Below are positions 60,174 to 64,000 of a DNA stretch of 64,000 bases, piece after piece. Origin of the DNA: Brevipalpus yothersi. Taxonomy: Eukaryota > Arthropoda > Arachnida > Trombidiformes > Tenuipalpidae. The stretch covers positions 1-64,000 of the forward strand of contig QZCP01000230.1 of assembly GCA_003956705.1 (NCBI GenBank), given 5' to 3'. Every line of letters begins with the position of its first letter. The stretch's first letter is position 1. The notes under the pieces were generated by a model. The model made no database searches. It saw only the letters and a list, made by a program, of their open reading frames with translations, and was not told the origin of the DNA. The position numbers and the translations under genes were made by a program.

Positions 60174-61220
60174 TACCAAACGTTAACTCTTCCAAAAATC
60201 ATGTGAGGAGACAATATCTCGATTTTTTTCTGGTTTTGCGATCAGTTAAGTTCTCAATTGTATACCTGATCTTCTGTGCGATAAAAAACAGAAATTACAT
60301 GATAAGCTCTCTGAAACTGGTGTCAAGATAGAACTCGAAAAAAAATTTTTCGCACTGGTTTGTGCAAAGTTATTGAATTCATCGAATAATGGCCATCCAT
60401 AATTCACTTATTAGAAAATTGTGGGAGATATACTTGTGATATCCCCTGATTTCGACGAACTTGCAATCTCAGCCTTGACTTAAATAAACAAATATCCAGC
60501 AATAAGATGAATTTCCTATGATTCTCTTCATTCATACTTGTAAAATGAAACATTATAGCTAGAACTGGATGTCGTACATTTTCGAGAACCTTTACCAAAA
60601 CAATAGCTTATTCCAGCCTTATTGAGAGCTTCTGAAGAACGGGAAGTTCTGAGAGTACTTTTAATGCAATCAAAATAAACTCAACACGAAAAGAGAACTT
60701 GTTCCTGTCATTTAAGAACAAACTTTCATCTCTCGACTGTATTTTTGAAGCACTAATTTTCATCATAGACCATCATCCTATGTTTATTTAAACACAACGA
60801 ACATCATCCCTCTTCCTCATCTTCTCCATATTTTGGTGGATCACAATTCACTCCACACTTTGAATGACAGTCTATTGTTTTAAGGAGAAATCTTTTAATG
60901 AAGAAGTCAGAAATATTTATAACGCTTTACTCTCAAATAAGTGAGAAGATATATTTAGTTATAATCATTATATAAGGGGGGTATACAGCGAGGAGAGATA
61001 ATTCTTTTCTGGAAGTTGGGTAGGAAGGGCAGGAAACAATCTGGATCGAGGAATTTAGCAGAAAAAGAGGAAGAGAGAGAGAGGGTATGTTGTATATATA
61101 TTTATATTCAAGGAAAAGTCTATTCATAAGATCAATGATTGACAAGGAGAGAGAGAGAGATAAAAGATAGACGCTTTATGAAGCTAAAGAGAAGACATTC
61201 TCATGGAATCTCAGAATAGA
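60174..61220. other. Intergenic between converging genes
   Basis: Holds the 3' untranslated regions of DMRT (AATAAA at 60483-60488, plus) and homothorax (minus). GA-rich tract at 61075-61085 and 61147-61160. No gene. Confidence 0.45.
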
Positions 61221-61417
61221 TTAGCTTGCATGGATATCCATAACATGGCCACCAGAGCTTGTATCATACGTTTGGGAAGATAGTCCAGTATGAGCCATAG
61301 ATGGATGGCTAATCATCATCGGGTGTGGATGTCCAGAGAAAAGCATCGCTTGAGAATGAATGGGTGGTGATCTTAATTGTTGAATTGGATAGCCGCCCAT
61401 GTGGCTGCCTGTTGGAT
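61221..61417 (-). CDS. hth: Terminal coding exon of homothorax/Meis
   Basis: Minus strand after a TGCTCAG acceptor (61418-61424): 64 codons to TAA 61221-61223, phase 2 entry. It is Pro/His/Met/Ser-rich (QLRSPPIHSQAMLF, PHPMMISHPSMAHTG) and ends GGHVMDIHAS. Long MEIS/Hth isoforms end GGQVMDIHAQ, so this is almost surely the C-terminus of the Meis/homothorax TALE homeoprotein, a co-factor of Hox and Extradenticle in limb and nervous system patterning. The homeobox exons should be to the right, beyond 64 kb. An alternative acceptor nine bases further in (CAACAG) would remove three codons. Confidence 0.75.
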
Positions 61418-64000
61418 CTGAGCATCATTGCGCGGGAATAAATTTTTATCATCATCATTAGAAGTACATTGTATTATTATTTTTTTTCAATCATATTTCC
61501 AATTCCAAAGTGATGATGGTCAGCGAACGGTGATGATGAATGGATGATGGACAGAAGGGAGAGGTTTTTCCGTATCATGGTGGGGTGATGATGGCGATGG
61601 GTGATGTTGATGATGGCAATGTTGTTGATGATGAAAATACGTGGTTACGGATGTTAGTGGGTGGAATAAGGGGGATAAAAGAATAAGGAATTGGGTCGCA
61701 AAGGTAAGAGGTGATGTTTTTGATGAGGTGGGGGGGAGGGGAAGAGATTGGTTGTGTGTGTGTATATATATATATATTTTCCATATAAATGAACAAAAAT
61801 GATAGAAAAACAGTGGGAACGAAAAGAAAAAAAAATTTTTTTTACCAACATTCGAGTTAATTACATGACACCAACAGATATATCCACAACGAGGAGAGAG
61901 TAAGAGGTGTTTGAAATGAAAAAGATAATTTCAACATGGATGGAAGAAGATGAAAGGTGAAATTAAATGACATCCATAGAAAGAGAAAGAGAGAGAGGGA
62001 AAGATAGGTGGATAGAAAGGTGATGAGGATGGAGAAAAAAAGTGGGAGAGAAAGGAAAAAGAGAAAAATATCTAATTAGGGAACTAAATCAGATGGAAAA
62101 TAGGCTGATAAAATTAAAATTGATCAAAAAGAAAAAAATATATCCATTTAATTTCGTGCAAGCACATAGGTTTGGGAAAAATTGGATGATTCAAAAGCAA
62201 GGTTGGGTGGGCATGGGGAGCGGAAGCGGAAAGGAAAGATAAGAAAAAGAGATATTTAAAAATGAGATAGATTGAAGAAAAATATTCTTTGAATTTGTTG
62301 TGATTGAGGTGAAAAAATTTCATTTATGGCAATAATTTGTTAATGAAATACAGTAGTGATCATTTTGTGATCAGAAGCATGTGTGATATGGGAGCGGTAG
62401 CATTTGGCGGTGAAAAAAAACTTCAACCGATTATCTCGCCTGATACGATGAAAGATTGACTGTTATCTTTCATTCTCCGGTCGAAATATTAATCAAAAAT
62501 ATTTCTTTCGATTTGAACCTTGATTATCAAACTTTTTCTCTGTTCACCGATCAATCGAACAATTCTGCTGATAAATTCTGATGATGATAAATTCGAAAAT
62601 TCCGAAAAAGCTCACATCATCAGATGGCGTAATGGGTTTTATGGGGTATCAAAGCAACCGAAATATTTTCTTCTTCTGGGCTTGTCTCATGAAGCTAATC
62701 GATTTTTTCGCGTTTTTTTTTGTCGATCACTTGATTCTTGCTATAATTTTGATCCAAAAAAGCTTTCTCTCAAACATTGTAAGCTCTGAGTATAAAAATT
62801 CACCGAAAACATGTGAAAGCTATGATTTCAGGTAGAATAGCAAGATCTGAAGCCACCAAAATTTTGAAAAGCCAAGGGCCAGGGTAAGGAGAAGATAGAG
62901 GTGTGCAAAAAAAAGGTAAGAATAGCGCGCCAGAAGATAAATTAAATTATTGCACCATGCACATTGGGTGAAAAGGAGGGCCAAGAGAGAGCAAAAGAGA
63001 GAGAGAAAGAAAAAATAATAATAATAAGAAGATAAAGAAGAAAGAAGAAAAAATTAGGGTATAAGAAAATATGAGTAATAAAAAGAGTATGTGTTTGTGT
63101 GTGTAAGTAAAGAAGTGAAGAAGTGATTGCTAAACTTTATGAGTGATATATTCTGTCAAAGCTTTACTCAAAGATGTGTGGCACCCAAATCATGATAAAT
63201 GAAAATGGGCCGAATACTCGCTGTTTACCATTATATTAGATTTCTATTACCCTCTCGACTGGATATTTTTACTCTGGATTGAAGAGAGAGAAAGAGAGAG
63301 AGAGGGTATATATTTCTTCTCTCTCTCTCTCCCCTCCTTCGATTGGTCCTGGCCCTGGTCCTTTCTACTGATTTCGGGTCCTAACCGAAGAGAATTCTAA
63401 TATTCCATGTGTCATCAACCCCTATTTGGCCTTAGACTTTTGGTCATCATGGTTGAAAAAATTGTATAGTAGGGAAAAATGAATTTTGAGCAGACTAAAG
63501 TAAGGAATCAATGAAATAAAAGCATAGATACTCGAGAGTAGGCAAGAGAAAAGAAGGCAAAAATGATGATTTTCTTGCAAAAAATTTATTTTATGATCCT
63601 TTACAACACTCTAGAGATGATTTTTTTTCGGGAGGATGAGTGGAAGAGATGGAGATAGAGACAGAGAGACAGAGAAAGATGAGGCAAAAGTTTTTTTCTT
63701 CTCTCTCTCAACGAAAGAGTGGAGATGGTGAAAATTTTCTCTCTTTCCTTCAAAAACATGGATCTGAAATGGCATTCTCTCTCTCTTATTTTCTTAACAG
63801 AATAGCTTTAAAGCAAACAATAAACGAGGCTAATATTCATACTCCATTGCTACTTCTCTTCCTCTCTCTCCCTGATCTACATTAAAAATTGCTCTCTCTG
63901 GACGTGGCAAAGAAGAGAAAGAGACAGAGAGAGAGAGAGAATCTGAATGTAACATTTACGGAATAGAAAGAGAAAGAGAATTGATAGAGAGAGAGAGAGA
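61418..64000. other. Probable homothorax intron with purine-rich repeats
   Basis: No further coding exon recognised. Contains ATG/ATC-type trinucleotide runs around 61.5-61.65 kb, a (TG)(TA) stretch at 61752-61778 and several GA/CT tracts (62990-63010, 63285-63305, 63315-63332, 63925-63942, 63985-64000). Codon-like structure is missing from the short frames (61575-61851, 62042-62323, 62520-62835, 63640-63885). Confidence 0.5.

Noticed and set aside
61575..61851. Minus-strand frames rich in Pro/Ser/Ile
   Set aside because: Made by GGTG/GATG-type simple repeats in the presumed hth intron.

Overview
This is a stretch of eukaryotic nuclear DNA, most likely from an arthropod and perhaps a mite. 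The evidence is very short spliceosomal introns (often 60-170 nt), AT-rich DNA with long GA/CT microsatellites, a CBM14 chitin-binding secreted protein, a Ly6/quiver-like GPI protein, a DMRT gene and the last exon of a homothorax/Meis gene. The species is not identified.

Layout. (1) 1-6536: the left-truncated, otherwise largely intact body of a minus-strand Ty3/gypsy LTR retrotransposon: 5' LTR 5997-6536, primer-binding site, leader, Gag-protease ORF, then Pol in the same frame after a single TGA codon, running off the left edge. (2) 6.5-50 kb: a tandem array of about 16 minus-strand genes of one family plus three fragments. Each codes for a KCTD-like BTB/T1 domain followed by a family-specific C-terminal domain. 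The common structure is four exons: exon 1 ends exactly with ATG, exon A carries the first half of T1 (usually 166 nt, phase 0 to phase 1), exon B carries the second half of T1 plus the C-terminal domain, and exon C carries a short tail. Nine copies look fully intact (T1-4, 5, 7, 8, 9, 13, 14, 15, 16). Others show each stage of decay: nonsense codons, splice-site loss, a frameshift, start-exon loss, and deletion. One copy has gained a second C-terminal domain.

The spacers between these genes are also repeated. They carry a plus-strand, decayed protein-coding element of unknown identity (weakly CUB-like) and a conserved block upstream of the genes. A 4.7-kb segment at 7.06-11.87 kb is a paralogue of 21.96-26.7 kb; the left copy holds a 626-bp solo LTR with a 4-bp target duplication, whose empty site is still visible in the right copy. 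Eleven TACATGTA octamers, several at positions where paralogues have only TA, look like excision footprints of a Tc1-type transposon.

(3) 50-64 kb: ordinary single genes: CBM14 protein (+), a basic NOL7-like protein (-), an SPK/TPK-repeat protein ending in a CaaX box (-), a multi-pass membrane protein (-), Ly6/quiver-like protein (+), a DMRT2/11E-like gene (+) and, converging on it, the terminal exon of homothorax (-). The 2.6 kb at the right edge is probably homothorax intron.

The array genes share architecture and orientation but nothing in the DNA shows what they bind. KCTD proteins elsewhere act as oligomeric adaptors (often for Cul3 ligases or channels/receptors). The variable linker and C-terminal domain would fit a diversifying adaptor family, which is inference.
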